From assembly GCF_021533215.1 (NCBI RefSeq), contig NZ_JAJNKA010000021.1, positions 27,676 to 91,675 on the forward strand: a DNA stretch of 64,000 nucleotides, in the 5' to 3' direction. The notes beneath the pieces are model-generated. The model ran no database searches and was not told where the DNA came from. It saw only the letters and a program-made list of their open reading frames with translations. The translations under genes were made by a program, and so were the position numbers. Within the stretch, counting starts at the first letter, position 1, and each line of letters starts with the position of its first letter. This document shows positions 10,227 through 19,412 of the stretch, piece by piece. The DNA comes from Portibacter lacus. Its GTDB lineage: Bacteria > Bacteroidota > Bacteroidia > Chitinophagales > Saprospiraceae.

Positions 10227-11315
10227 GTGCTTAAAAAAATAGACAGATATATCATTAAGAAGTACTTAACTACTTTCTTCTTTACCATTTTGCTCATCAC
10301 TATGGTTGCCGTGGTGATTGATTTCAGCGAAAAGGTCGGGAAATTTTTAGATGAGGAAATTAGCTTTAATGAAATTGTCTTCGACTACTACCTCAATTTT
10401 ATTCCATGGATAAATGGTCTCTTGTGGCCACTATTTGCCCTGATCGCAGTTATTTTCTTCACTAGTAGACTGGCTAAGGACTCCGAGATCATTTCAATCC
10501 TAGCATCTGGAGTTAGTTACTACAGAATCATGGTTCCTTATTTAATTGCATCCTGTTTCTTAGCAACATTATTATGGGTAGGGAATAATTACATCATTCC
10601 GATCAGTAATGAAAAAAAAGCCACCTTCGAGAATACATATATCTGGAGAGGAAATAAAAAGACGCTGAATGAAAATGTGCATATGCGGATTGCGCCAAAT
10701 GAAAAAATATTTGTCCGATATTTCCGGCAACGAGATTCCACTATGATCGACTTTCGTTTAGAAACCTTTGAGGAAGGCCAATTAACAAGGTTTCTAAAAG
10801 CTAAACGATTAAAGTTTAATAATTCTTCAGGCAAGTGGACCATGAAGGATTATATGGTTAGGACTTTCGATGGAATGAATGAAAGCATGGAGATAGAATC
10901 GGGGAAAGAGTTAGATACTTTGTTGAATTTCACGCCAGAAGAGTTTATCCGATTTTCTAATCAAATGGAAATGATGACTTCTCCTGAGATTCTGAATTAT
11001 ATAGAAGATCAGAACGAGAAAGGGATTACCAATCCGAAAAAATTCCTTGTAGAGTATCATCGGAGAAATGCCGATCCATTCACTATTATCATATTGACCA
11101 TTATCGGAATGTCTCTTGCTTCTAGAAAAGTACGTGGTGGGTTGGGTCTAAATTTAGCCTTGGGTTTATTGCTAGGGTCATTGTTCGTATTGATATCGAA
11201 GTTCTCTACCACTTTTGCCTACAGTCAGACTTTAACTCCATTAGTCGGCATATGGATTCCCAATATAATATTTACCATTGTTGCAATCGTCTTATTGTTT
11301 AGAGCGCAGAAATAG
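10227..11315 (+). CDS. LptF/LptG-family permease
   Basis: 362 residues, started at GTG 10227, seven bases after the tgt stop. The family pattern is clear: an N-terminal amphipathic start (LKKIDRYIIKKYLTTFFFTI), membrane helices at about 12-35, 55-75 and 95-115, a ~150-residue periplasmic beta-jellyroll region (about 120-265), and three C-terminal helices. LptF and LptG form the inner-membrane channel of the LPS export ABC complex. F and G cannot be told apart from this gene alone. Bacteroidota often carry the two genes apart, as seems the case here. The C-terminal FRAQK marks the end of the gene run. Confidence 0.88.
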   Translation: MLKKIDRYIIKKYLTTFFFTILLITMVAVVIDFSEKVGKFLDEEISFNEIVFDYYLNFIPWINGLLWPLFALIAVIFFTSRLAKDSEIISILASGVSYYRIMVPYLIASCFLATLLWVGNNYIIPISNEKKATFENTYIWRGNKKTLNENVHMRIAPNEKIFVRYFRQRDSTMIDFRLETFEEGQLTRFLKAKRLKFNNSSGKWTMKDYMVRTFDGMNESMEIESGKELDTLLNFTPEEFIRFSNQMEMMTSPEILNYIEDQNEKGITNPKKFLVEYHRRNADPFTIIILTIIGMSLASRKVRGGLGLNLALGLLLGSLFVLISKFSTTFAYSQTLTPLVGIWIPNIIFTIVAIVLLFRAQK

Positions 11316-11612
11316 TCTAATTCTAAAGACTTAATTTATTGCTTTTAGACTGTTTTACTGATATCCACTTCAATAAAGCATAGTATATTCTTAAATCAGT
11401 ATCAACGTAATTGTCTTATTAGGCACACTTTAGCTATCGCAAACAAGACTTTTACCCCTCATTAACACTTTGTTTAACTTTTTTTAAAAATATTTCAACA
11501 AACAAATCGTTATATAGTAGTACTTTAGAGCATACAGAGCAAAAAGTCTTCGTCAAGACCTATGTTTTGTTTAATATTTTTGTATATTTGTTAAACAAAA
11601 AAAACAAACGTT
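11316..11612 (+). other. Non-coding interval with candidate -7 box of the ECF gene
   Basis: 297 bases with no credible reading frame. TATATTTG at 11583-11590 fits the Bacteroidota -7 consensus and lies 22 bases before the sigma factor ATG. A TTTG occurs only 13 bases upstream of it, closer than the usual -33 spacing. A weak 7-bp inverted repeat (11314-11320 with 11345-11351) may end the upstream transcript. Confidence 0.4.
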
Positions 11613-12143
11613 ATGTCAACAATAGAATTTGATTCAAAATTAAACAGTCTTTCAGGCTTGCTTCATTCTTTTGCATATAACTTAACTAAGAATACCGAAG
11701 ATGCAAAAGATCTATATCAAGAGACTGCATACAGAGCTATTACTAATAGAGATAAATTTAGACCTGGTACTAACTTTAAGGCTTGGTTGTTTACTATAAT
11801 GAAAAACATCTTCATTAATAATTATAGAAGAAAAGCAAAAGCGAACACGATTATCGATTCTACAGATAATATGTACTTTATCAATTCTGGTGGAGCAGCG
11901 ATATCTAACGATGCTCACTCTAACATTCTAATGACTGAATTGCATGGAATGATAGATAGCTTAGAAGATTCGATCAAAGTACCTTTTGAAATGCATTACC
12001 AAGGTTTCAAATACCAAGAAATTGCAGACGAGTTAGATCTCCCTTTAGGTACTGTAAAAAGTAGAATTTTCTTCGCAAGAAGAGCATTAAAAGAGATGAT
12101 CCAGAAACAATTTGGTGAACTACATACAGCCAAAGCAGTATAG
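11613..12143 (+). CDS. ECF-type RNA polymerase sigma factor
   Basis: 176 residues, standard ECF size. Region 2 is at about 15-75 (TKNTEDAKDLYQETAYRAI, FKAWLFTIMKNIFINNYRRK). Region 4 is at about 118-168, with the helix-turn-helix MHYQGFKYQEIADELDLPLG followed by TVKSRIFFARRALKEM. No anti-sigma gene is adjacent, which is common for this widespread Bacteroidota group. A strong terminator follows the gene, so it is probably transcribed alone. Regulon unknown. Confidence 0.93.
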   Translation: MSTIEFDSKLNSLSGLLHSFAYNLTKNTEDAKDLYQETAYRAITNRDKFRPGTNFKAWLFTIMKNIFINNYRRKAKANTIIDSTDNMYFINSGGAAISNDAHSNILMTELHGMIDSLEDSIKVPFEMHYQGFKYQEIADELDLPLGTVKSRIFFARRALKEMIQKQFGELHTAKAV

Positions 12144-12170
12144 TAGAACAACACAAAAAATAATTAATGA

Positions 12171-12217
12171 TCAGTGTAAGCTCAATAAGTTGCTTACACT
12201 GATTTTTTATTTTATTT
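12171..12217 (+). terminator. Rho-independent terminator after the ECF gene
   Basis: A perfect 11-bp stem (12171-12181 TCAGTGTAAGC with 12192-12202 GCTTACACTGA) has a 10-base loop and is followed by a T-rich run. It separates the sigma factor from mutY. Confidence 0.92.
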
Positions 12218-12236
12218 TACTCCAATAGTATTTTAG

Positions 12237-13271
12237 ATGGCTTCATTTTCTTCAACGTTACTTTCATGGCATGAAACAATTCAACGAGAACTACCTTGGA
12301 AGGACAATCCGAATGTTTTTCACATATGGCTTTCTGAAATCATTCTTCAACAAACAAGAGTAGAACAAGGTATTCCTTATTTCCTTAAATTTAGAAACCG
12401 ATTCAAGACAGTAAAAGAACTCGCTGAATGCTCAGATGAAGAACTCATGAAGTTATGGGAGGGTCTTGGGTACTATAGTAGAGCAAGAAACCTCCACAAA
12501 GCTGCTAAGCTCATTCATGATTCTGGAGGAAATTTTCCAGACACTTACGAAGGGTTAAAAGCGCTTCCAGGCATAGGACCATATACTGCCGCTGCCATAG
12601 GTAGTTTTGCATATGGACTTCCTGTTCCCGTAGTAGATGGAAATGTAAATCGGGTTATCTCTAGGATATTTGGCATAAGAGAAGGAATCGACACAAAGGA
12701 AGGGAAAGCACTCATTGAAAAAACAGTTGAGCAAGTATTTGACAAGGAAAAACCTGCCGCATTTAATCAAGCCATAATGGATTTTGGTGCTTTATTCTGT
12801 AAGCCTAAAAATTCGGACTGCAACTCTTGCGTTTTCAATGATGATTGTTATGCTTTTCAGAATGAAATGGTTTCAGAATTACCATTGAAAGTGAAGAAAA
12901 TTAAAAAGGTCAATAGAAGTTTAAACTTCGCAGTCATTTCCTATCGTGGTAAAATACTGATCAAGAAACGCATCGGGAAGGATATATGGAGACATTTGCA
13001 TGATTTCTATGAGTTAACGGCAGATGGTGGAATAAATGAGGAGGATTTTTCAGCAATAGATTATAAACTTGATGGAATTCAAGGGCCAATAAAACATGTT
13101 CTTACTCATCAAAACCTGAGCATCACCTTTCACAATTATGAAGCGCAAAAACTTATTTTAAAAAATGGGACAAGCTATTTTTTGGTAGAGCGAGAAAACT
13201 TACGGAAATTTGCGTTCCCAAAAGCATTTGATTGGTATTTCGATAAGAATTCGATATATTTAAAATATTAA
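12237..13271 (+). CDS. mutY: A/G-specific adenine glycosylase MutY
   Basis: 344 residues. It removes adenine mispaired with 8-oxoguanine. The catalytic Glu lies in [13 protein letters not shown] (about residue 33-45). The helix-hairpin-helix is [18 protein letters not shown] (about 106-123), followed by the catalytic Asp in [13 protein letters not shown]. The 4Fe-4S cluster cysteines are in [17 protein letters not shown] (about 183-199, C-x6-C-x2-C-x5-C). The C-terminal ~120 residues are the NUDIX-like 8-oxoG recognition domain. The mutY-ssb-gldE-gldD order is a conserved Bacteroidota cluster, and ssb begins 13 bases after the mutY stop. Confidence 0.97.
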   Translation: MASFSSTLLSWHETIQRELPWKDNPNVFHIWLSEIILQQTRVEQGIPYFLKFRNRFKTVKELAECSDEELMKLWEGLGYYSRARNLHKAAKLIHDSGGNFPDTYEGLKALPGIGPYTAAAIGSFAYGLPVPVVDGNVNRVISRIFGIREGIDTKEGKALIEKTVEQVFDKEKPAAFNQAIMDFGALFCKPKNSDCNSCVFNDDCYAFQNEMVSELPLKVKKIKKVNRSLNFAVISYRGKILIKKRIGKDIWRHLHDFYELTADGGINEEDFSAIDYKLDGIQGPIKHVLTHQNLSITFHNYEAQKLILKNGTSYFLVERENLRKFAFPKAFDWYFDKNSIYLKY

Positions 13272-13284
13272 AAATAAACTTGAA

Positions 13285-13779
13285 ATGGTTAATAAAGTAA
13301 TCTTAATCGGTAACTTAGGAAAAGATCCTGAAGTGAGGCACTTAGAGAGTGGAAGTGTTGTTGCAAAATTCTCTGTTGCGACCAATGAGAATTACCGAGA
13401 CAAGAGTGGTGAATGGCAAACCATAACGGAGTGGCATAATGTTGTCGTATGGAGGGGTCTTGCTGAAAAAGCTGAAAAAACCCTTAAAAAGGGAATGCAA
13501 GTTTATATAGAAGGGAAATTAACGACTAGAAAATGGCAGGATAAAGATGGTAATGACCGTTATACAACAGATGTTGTGGGTAATTACTTGAGAGCACTAG
13601 ATCGTAAAGAGAGTTCAGGTGAATCCGGTAATAACTTTCCTTCCGAAGAAGATGAATTGAAAAGTTTTGGAAATTCATCCACTAAAACCGAATTTAATCT
13701 GCCAGGAGAAAAAGCAAAAAGTCCAGAAAAACCAGCTGCACAAGATTTCTCAGGAGTAGATGATGACTTACCATTTTAA
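13285..13779 (+). CDS. ssb: Single-stranded DNA-binding protein
   Basis: 164 residues. The OB fold occupies about 1-110 ([20 protein letters not shown], then [20 protein letters not shown] and [11 protein letters not shown]). A disordered acidic tail ends in DDDLPF, the peptide that docks partner repair proteins. SSB coats single-stranded DNA in replication, recombination and repair. The gene lies between mutY and gldE, as in other gliding Bacteroidota. Confidence 0.97.
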   Translation: MVNKVILIGNLGKDPEVRHLESGSVVAKFSVATNENYRDKSGEWQTITEWHNVVVWRGLAEKAEKTLKKGMQVYIEGKLTTRKWQDKDGNDRYTTDVVGNYLRALDRKESSGESGNNFPSEEDELKSFGNSSTKTEFNLPGEKAKSPEKPAAQDFSGVDDDLPF

Positions 13780-13812
13780 TAATGGCTATTTATTTAACGA
13801 AATCATAAAATC

Positions 13813-15222
13813 TTGGGTATTGAACCTCCTCCCGAACTGGGTTTGTTAATATTAAACGTTTTTTTACTCATCACCGTTAACTGGGGCTTAATTGGTTTAT
13901 TACTAATGCTATTTGTATTATTAATATGCTCAGCTCTCATTTCAGGCTCAGAAGTGGCTTTCTTTTCATTAAACAATAATGATGTAGAAGAACTAAAAAA
14001 AGGTGAAAGTAATACCCGCTTACTAAAACTGAGAGATAAGCCTCGTTCATTATTGGCTACCATTCTGATCAGCAATAACTTTATAAATATTGCTATCATT
14101 ATTATTTCAGATTTAATCTTTACCGAATTACTTCCTGAAGGCTATTTTAACAATACCGCAACATGGTTTCAAGAGAACATCTTTTTTTTGAAAGGGCTTT
14201 CTATCCCAGCTATTTCTAATGCCATCATCTTTTTCATAACCGTAGTTGGTGTAACTTTTTTATTGGTATTATTCGGAGAGGTACTTCCGAAAATATATGC
14301 GAATATTAATAAGATCAAATTTGCAAAGCTAATGGCAACACCACTGGCTGTTCTTATGTTCTTATTAGGAGGTTTCAGTAAAATTCTCGTAAAGTGGTCT
14401 AACCAAATAGAAAGCAAGGTAGACAAACATAAAGGAAGTGCTAAGTCAAGATTAAAAGATGATATTGATAAGGCCATTGATCTAACCGTTAGTCAAGAAG
14501 AAAATGCTGAAGAGGAAGCAGACATACTGAAAGGGATCTTGAAATTTAGTGATGTTTTGGTTAAGCAAATTATGACTTCTAGAATGGATACCGTTTCTGT
14601 AGACATGCAGACATCATTTACAGAAGTACTTAAGGTTGTTAAAGAATCAGGTTATTCAAGAATTCCTGTCTATAAGGAAGATTTTGACAACCTAGAAGGT
14701 ATCCTTTATGTAAAAGACTTACTAGGACATACAGACAACAACCAAGATTATAATTGGCAACAATTCATCCGAAAGGATATGTTATACATTCCTGAATCGA
14801 AAAAAATTAATGAACTTCTACGAGAGTTTCAATTGAAGAGACTTCATATGGCGATTGTAGTTGATGAATATGGTGGAACTTCAGGAATTGTGACACTCGA
14901 AGATATTATGGAAGAAATCATCGGAGATATAAGAGATGAATTCGATGAAGATAGTGATATTGAATTCTTGAGGATTGATGACAACAACTTTATTTTCGAA
15001 GGAAAAACACTTCTCAACGATGTTTGCAGAGTGATCGGAGAGGATATTAATATCTTTGATGAAATAAAAGGGGAGTCAGATTCCTTGGCAGGAATGTTTC
15101 TAGAAGTTACTGGACGATTCCCTAAAGTAGATAGTGAATTAGATTTGAATCCTTATAAATTAAAAATTGTTTCCATGACAAATAAGAGGATTGAAAAAAT
15201 TAATTTAATGATTAAGCGTTAA
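13813..15222 (+). CDS. gldE: Gliding-motility protein GldE (CNNM/CorC-type membrane protein)
   Basis: 469 residues from the TTG at 13813. An ATG-led frame would cut into the first helices, so TTG is favoured, but the start is not certain. There are four hydrophobic segments in the first ~200 residues (CNNM domain, e.g. LICSALISGSEVAFFSLNNN). A CBS pair follows at about 245-380 (VKQIMTSRMDTVSVDM; MAIVVDEYGGTSGIVTLEDI). The C-terminal CorC_HlyC domain is at about 395-465. Family members are transporter-like. GldE is linked genetically to GldD in gliding and type IX secretion in Flavobacterium. Its place between ssb and gldD supports the name. Confidence 0.9.
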   Translation: MGIEPPPELGLLILNVFLLITVNWGLIGLLLMLFVLLICSALISGSEVAFFSLNNNDVEELKKGESNTRLLKLRDKPRSLLATILISNNFINIAIIIISDLIFTELLPEGYFNNTATWFQENIFFLKGLSIPAISNAIIFFITVVGVTFLLVLFGEVLPKIYANINKIKFAKLMATPLAVLMFLLGGFSKILVKWSNQIESKVDKHKGSAKSRLKDDIDKAIDLTVSQEENAEEEADILKGILKFSDVLVKQIMTSRMDTVSVDMQTSFTEVLKVVKESGYSRIPVYKEDFDNLEGILYVKDLLGHTDNNQDYNWQQFIRKDMLYIPESKKINELLREFQLKRLHMAIVVDEYGGTSGIVTLEDIMEEIIGDIRDEFDEDSDIEFLRIDDNNFIFEGKTLLNDVCRVIGEDINIFDEIKGESDSLAGMFLEVTGRFPKVDSELDLNPYKLKIVSMTNKRIEKINLMIKR

Positions 15223-15229
15223 TCGTAGC

Positions 15230-15817
15230 ATGAAGTATTTATCAATTCTATTCCTCTTTTTATTTATATGGGCCTGCAGCTCGGAGCAAATATACAATCC
15301 GAAGCCACGATCCTTTCCAAAAATTGACTTTCCCGAAAGAAACTATGTTACTTTTGACACTAATTATTGTGCTTTCACATTTGACTATCCAGATTACGCA
15401 ACCGTAGAAAAGGATGAATTCTTTTTTGATGGAAAACCGATCAATGAATGTTGGTTTAACCTTAATCTTGCTCCTTTTAATGGTGACTTGCATTGCAGTT
15501 ATATTCCTTTAAATAATAGGGAACACTTCGATAAGATGGTGAATGATGCGTTTACGTTAGTTGGAAAACATAATATTAAAGCACAGTATAGAGATGATTT
15601 TCCTATTCAAAAGGAAAACAACGTTTCTGGAATGATGTTCGAACTTAGAGGTGATGTTGCTTCTAATTTGCAATTTTATCTTACAGATTCTACGAACCAC
15701 TTCTTTAGAGCTTCCTTGTATTTTAATAGTAAGGTATATCCTGATTCTATTGCACCCATTTATGACTTCGTAAAAGAAGATGTGCTTCGGGTGATTGAGT
15801 CTTTTGAATGGAAGTAA
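15230..15817 (+). CDS. gldD: Gliding-motility lipoprotein GldD
   Basis: 195 residues. A lipoprotein signal peptide ends at the lipobox FIWACSS (Cys about 16), followed by the GldD-like sequence PKPRSFPKIDFPERNYVTFD and a C-terminal KEDVLRVIESFEWK. GldD is needed for gliding in Flavobacterium, although its biochemical role is unknown. The gene starts seven bases after gldE, so they are almost certainly co-transcribed. A tandem repeat follows. Confidence 0.88.
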   Translation: MKYLSILFLFLFIWACSSEQIYNPKPRSFPKIDFPERNYVTFDTNYCAFTFDYPDYATVEKDEFFFDGKPINECWFNLNLAPFNGDLHCSYIPLNNREHFDKMVNDAFTLVGKHNIKAQYRDDFPIQKENNVSGMMFELRGDVASNLQFYLTDSTNHFFRASLYFNSKVYPDSIAPIYDFVKEDVLRVIESFEWK

Positions 15818-15819
15818 TT

Positions 15820-15994
15820 CCTTCCTGATGTTAGGACTCTAAAGCGATGACATCAGTCTTCCTCACCAAATCTTAATTCACTAAGAGTGCTGTCAGATTA
15901 ACAAAACGTCATCCTTCCTGATGTTAGCGCTCTAAAGCGATGACATCAGTCTTCCACACCAGATCTTACATCACTGAAAGTGCTGTCAGATTAA
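15820..15994. repeat. Two tandem copies of a ~83-bp repeat, period 93
   Basis: Copies at about 15820-15901 and 15913-15994 match except for a few substitutions. Each contains an inverted pair CTGATGT...ACATCAG around a ~20-base loop, and a second conserved block GTGCTGTCAGATTAA. There is no reading frame. It lies between the convergent gldD and recA and may help end transcription or be a dispersed element. Confidence 0.8.
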
Positions 15995-16013
15995 TGAAGA
16001 GATAGATTGTAAA

Positions 16014-16045
16014 ACAAAAAAAGGCACCTCTTTTCAGAAGTGCCT
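16014..16045 (-). terminator. Terminator of recA
   Basis: Read on the minus strand: AGGCACTTCT, a 4-base loop, AGAGGTGCCT, then a run of seven Ts. The stem has one mismatch. It lies 37 bases after the recA stop. Confidence 0.88.
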
Positions 16046-16081
16046 ATGTTCCTTGTTCTCAATAAGGAATTGGTTGACGTT

Positions 16082-17125
16082 TTAAGCCTTTACAGCTTTT
16101 GCATCTTTAGCAGATTCATTTCTATCCACGCCAACATTATATTTTGCTTTAATCAAGTTCTCTATTTCAAGTGCCAACTCAGGATTATCTCTCATAAATT
16201 GTTTCGCACCTTCTCTACCTTGAGCAACCTTAGTACTATTATAAGAATACCAAGACCCAGATTTCTGAATTACTTCACATTCCACACCAAGATCGACAAT
16301 CTCACCAACTTTAGAAATTCCTTCACCATACATGATATCAAACATGGCTATTCTAAACGGTGGCGCTAACTTGTTCTTTACCACTTTTACTTTCACTGGA
16401 TTCCCAACTACATTTCCTTCTTTATCCTTAATCGCAGAACCTGATCTTCTGATGTCTAATCGCATAGAAGCATAAAACTTAAGTGCGTTTCCACCAGTTG
16501 TTGTTTCTGGATTACCGAACATCACTCCGATTTTCTCTCTTAACTGGTTAATGAAAATACAACAACAGCCTGTCTTACCGATAGACCCAGTTAGTTTTCT
16601 CATCGCTTGTGACATCAACCTTGCCTGAAGACCCATCTTAGAATCTCCCATTTCTCCTTCTATCTCACTTCTCGGCACCAATGCTGCAACAGAATCTATC
16701 ACTAGGATATCAACTGCACCTGAACGAATCAAGTTTTCAGCAATCTCTAACGCTTGCTCACCATTATCTGGCTGTGATATCAATAAGTTCTCTGTATCTA
16801 CACCAAGTGCTTCTGCATAAAATCGATCGAAAGCATGCTCCGCATCAATAAATGCTGCAATTCCTCCTTTCTTCTGACATTCTGCTATTGCGTGAATTGC
16901 TAATGTCGTTTTTCCTGATGACTCAGGACCATAAATTTCTATAACTCTTCCTTTAGCAAATCCACCTACTCCTAATCCTATATCCAGTCCAAGTGATCCA
17001 GTAGAAATCACTTCTGCGTCTACTACTTTTTTATCACCTAATTTCATTATGGTTCCTTTACCATAATTCTTTTCAATATTTGCCATTGCTAAACTCAGTG
17101 CTTTTAGCTTGTCATCTTTACTCAT
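16082..17125 (-). CDS. recA: Recombinase RecA
   Basis: 347 residues when started at the ATG at 17125 ([20 protein letters not shown]). The upstream in-frame ATG at 17206 would add 27 residues with no family match, so it is rejected. RecA forms filaments on single-stranded DNA, drives strand exchange and triggers LexA-type self-cleavage. Seen: Walker [14 protein letters not shown] (about 67-79), Walker B region [20 protein letters not shown], the DNA-binding loops, and the C-terminal acidic/alanine-rich tail. The divergent S24 repressor/dinB pair at 52 kb is a plausible responder in the same cell. Confidence 0.98.
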   Translation of the reverse strand: MSKDDKLKALSLAMANIEKNYGKGTIMKLGDKKVVDAEVISTGSLGLDIGLGVGGFAKGRVIEIYGPESSGKTTLAIHAIAECQKKGGIAAFIDAEHAFDRFYAEALGVDTENLLISQPDNGEQALEIAENLIRSGAVDILVIDSVAALVPRSEIEGEMGDSKMGLQARLMSQAMRKLTGSIGKTGCCCIFINQLREKIGVMFGNPETTTGGNALKFYASMRLDIRRSGSAIKDKEGNVVGNPVKVKVVKNKLAPPFRIAMFDIMYGEGISKVGEIVDLGVECEVIQKSGSWYSYNSTKVAQGREGAKQFMRDNPELALEIENLIKAKYNVGVDRNESAKDAKAVKA

Positions 17126-17160
17126 AATTAATTTAATATTATAAAAATTAAATATACGTA

Positions 17161-17168
17161 CAAATTTA
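17161..17168 (-). promoter_or_regulatory. Candidate recA -7 box
   Basis: On the minus strand this reads TAAATTTG, matching TAnnTTTG, 36 bases upstream of the chosen recA ATG. It lies inside the longer frame and so supports the shorter start. No clear -33 box was seen. Confidence 0.45.
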
Positions 17169-17330
17169 ATATATACCCGATAAGTCACAGAACTATTTAC
17201 CAACAAAGGCAGCTAACCTTCCCGAATAATCATTCGGCTCGTACGAAAGTTAATTTATAAGTTCTATTGTACTAGTGTAAGGAAACGCGAATTTGTCCAG
17301 TAAAGTTTTGATTATTTTTTAAAAAAGGCA

Positions 17331-17471
17331 GAAAAACTTCATCGTATCACCTACCGTGAGCCTATGAATGTTTTTTTGAAAGTCCTGATTAGTTAATAAA
17401 AAAGGAGAAAAACTTCATCGCATCACCTCTAGACTTGTCCTTTTACCAACGGAAGCCTATGAATGTGTTTT
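17331..17471. repeat. Two copies of dispersed repeat family B (variant)
   Basis: Both copies share AAAAACTTCATCG.ATCACCT ... GCCTATGAATGT. The ends can pair (AACTTCAT with ATGAATGT, imperfectly). The second copy contains an extra middle CTTGTCC...ACCAACGGAAG that is also found in copies at 29.7 kb and 37.4 kb. Confidence 0.7.
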
Positions 17472-17649
17472 ATGTACAAGGAAATTAAGTAGAAAAGTCA
17501 TGGCAACTAAAGCTATCTGTTATCTAACAATTATGTAAAATGTAAAATAAATCTGTTGACTTTTTCCACGAAACGGGATTTCATGAATATTAATACTAAT
17601 ATAATTCTATAGGACCATTGGGTGATATTTATTTAGTTTGAATCACGAT

Positions 17650-17745
17650 GAATTCTGGCTGAAAATCCAGTGAACATTTAGACTCGTAAGCCGCGTGGAG
17701 CCTTGTAGAGAAAGCAAGGACTGCGAAGCTAAATGTAGATGCAAC
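17650..17745. other. Compact element with nested inverted repeats, possible structured RNA
   Basis: Three complementary pairs lie within 90 bases: CTGG/CCAG (17655-17658 with 17667-17670), ACATTTAG/CTAAATGT (17674-17681 with 17729-17736), and nested within that CCTTG/CAAGG (17701-17705 with 17715-17719). It is more GC-rich than its surroundings. No family recognised, strand unknown. Confidence 0.35.
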
Positions 17746-17869
17746 TCTGAAAAAACATTCAAGCATTCTTAAAAGTGAAGGTTTATTCAATGTTTCTTAA
17801 TCTCAAGAACAGTATAGGAACCCACAGAAAATGCTGGATAGACTTTGAAGTTTATGACGGTAAAAAAAT

Positions 17870-18325
17870 CTAATTCAAATAATTCTCTGAAAACAGAACG
17901 CCTTTTTTAGAATCATACTCCGCCTGAATCCCGGAATTCATTAATGATTTCTTATATGGATATCGTCTAGTATCAATAATAAATACCTTACAAGCTATTG
18001 CTTTATTCAACTCAGGATGAGTCTTTCTCCAACAATTTCCCAGCTCGTGTGCTGTCGCGTTATGTGACTTTCTCCACTTTCTGCCGATGACTACTTCTAA
18101 ATGAATTACTCCATTTCTGTAGTCTATTAATTTAGAAGATAGACCGTATCCTACACGGTAAAACATGTCTGTTTCTAAAAAATGTTTTCTATTTAATTCT
18201 TCGATATTCATGCATTTTATGAAACGCATAAACTGTGCCAAAGCTAGGAATGACGGCACTGTCCGCATAGTCATATTCCTCATATTAGAAATATTGACAT
18301 TGCTTAAGTCATAGATTCTCAACAA
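17870..18325 (-). CDS. Hypothetical protein
   Basis: 151 residues as the longest frame, starting seven bases after the stop of the TRIC-family gene, so a shared transcript is plausible. The true start may be further in (Met at about residue 17, 20 or 39). The C-terminal half looks like a real folded protein (VIHLEVVIGRKWRKSHNATA, then HELGNCWRKTHPELNK and CKVFIIDTRRYPYKKSL), with no signal peptide or membrane segment. No family recognised, no function proposed. Codon use resembles its neighbours. Confidence 0.5.
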   Translation of the reverse strand: MLRIYDLSNVNISNMRNMTMRTVPSFLALAQFMRFIKCMNIEELNRKHFLETDMFYRVGYGLSSKLIDYRNGVIHLEVVIGRKWRKSHNATAHELGNCWRKTHPELNKAIACKVFIIDTRRYPYKKSLMNSGIQAEYDSKKGVLFSENYLN

Positions 18326-18332
18326 GAAACTA

Positions 18333-18935
18333 CTACTTATTAAAATTTAATGACCAATGATTTCTAACCGCAAGAATTCTAATCAAAATCACAATAAATA
18401 TCGAAATCGACTGTGCAACATAAATTGGTATTGCTAATTGAAGTAAAAAGTAGAAAATCGTTCCTCCCAGCAAACAAGCCGTTGCATAGATTTCTTTCCT
18501 GAATATTAATGGAACTTCATTAGATAAGGTATCTCTTAGTACACCACCGAATACGGCACCGATCGCACCCATTAAAATACAGATGATCGGTGATAAGCCA
18601 AGCGCTAAAGTTTTCTGAACACCTAAGACAGTGAACAATCCTATTCCTATAGAATCAAATAGGAACATCGTCTTCCTTAGTTTCAATATTTGCTTTTGAA
18701 ATAAATACACCATAGGAAGAGCTGCAATAATTAAAATCACATAGTTGATGTCTTGAATCCAAGCTACAGGCAATGCACCTGTAAGCATATCCCTCAATGT
18801 ACCTCCACCAATAGCTGTAACAAACCCAAGCACTAACGTACCGAAGATGTCAAATTTCTTCGAAATTCCAGTCATTACGCCACTTATCGCGAAAACGAAT
18901 GTCCCGATAAGGTCAATAGAATAGATTATACTCAC
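18333..18935 (-). CDS. TRIC/UPF0126-family membrane protein
   Basis: 200 residues with about seven membrane segments. The two-fold internal repeat typical of bacterial TRIC homologues is clear: TAIGGGTLRDMLTGALPVAW in the first half and GAVFGGVLRDTLSNEVPLIF in the second. Family members form homotrimeric monovalent-cation channels, and glycine transport has been suggested for some. Its ATG overlaps the stop of the DUF4920 gene upstream by four bases, so the two are probably translated from one message. Confidence 0.9.
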   Translation of the reverse strand: MSIIYSIDLIGTFVFAISGVMTGISKKFDIFGTLVLGFVTAIGGGTLRDMLTGALPVAWIQDINYVILIIAALPMVYLFQKQILKLRKTMFLFDSIGIGLFTVLGVQKTLALGLSPIICILMGAIGAVFGGVLRDTLSNEVPLIFRKEIYATACLLGGTIFYFLLQLAIPIYVAQSISIFIVILIRILAVRNHWSLNFNK

Positions 18936-19408
18936 TTCAGAATTACCGCATCAGCCATAAACTTCAACTCTACCTTAGGTTCAGTAATCGCTTCTATTAC
19001 TTCTTTAGAATCTCCATTGTCTTCTGCATAGTGACGTAACTCGTCTACTGAAGTCTCTTCTTTATACGCTTTTCCTCTTAGAATTACAGTTTCACCAGCA
19101 ATATCCTTTGGCATAAAGAATCCATAATCCTTGAATTTAACGAACATTGGCTCAGCTCCTTCTGTTTCCGAAACAATATTCATCCAGCAACCTATCGATT
19201 GACATACTCCTTCTACTTTCCCTATAACTTTCACACCATCAACTTCATCTTTCGACTCTAACTGCGCAAGCAATTCATCATAAGTAATTGCACCTGAACC
19301 ATCCATCATTTCTCCGAAATGTTGTCCTTCATCAGTCGTTACAACTTCTTTGTTTTGAGCACATGCAACACTTACAATTGCAAATAATAGGATAATAATA
19401 TTTCTCAT
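18932..19408 (-). CDS. DUF4920 exported protein
   Basis: 158 residues when started at the ATG at 19408, which opens directly on a signal peptide (MRNIIILLFAIVSVACAQNK, possible lipobox at Cys 16). A longer frame from 19456 would run into the upstream oxidoreductase gene, so it is rejected. The DUF4920 hallmark is visible: VIGKVEGVCQSIGCWMNIVS (about residues 61-80), with a conserved Cys pair, then FFMPKDIAGETVILRGKAYK. The fold is likely OB-like. The Cys pair suggests metal or redox chemistry, but function is unknown. It starts four bases after the Gfo/Idh/MocA gene. Confidence 0.85.
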   Translation of the reverse strand: MRNIIILLFAIVSVACAQNKEVVTTDEGQHFGEMMDGSGAITYDELLAQLESKDEVDGVKVIGKVEGVCQSIGCWMNIVSETEGAEPMFVKFKDYGFFMPKDIAGETVILRGKAYKEETSVDELRHYAEDNGDSKEVIEAITEPKVELKFMADAVILK

Positions 19409-19412
19409 ATTT

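Larger units (their letters stand above)
17169..17869. other. 700-bp non-coding stretch with two repeat copies and a structured element
   Basis: No credible gene. It contains two copies of a dispersed palindrome-like repeat (17331-17377 and 17405-17471; the longer one shares its core ATCACCTCTAG.ACTTGTCC with 29726-29790). It also contains a compact element at 17650-17740 with nested inverted repeats, described separately. The rest is AT-rich with nothing recognisable. Confidence 0.6.

Noticed and set aside
17126..17206. Upstream ATG for recA
   Set aside because: It adds 27 residues not found in RecA and would place the start before the candidate -7 box.
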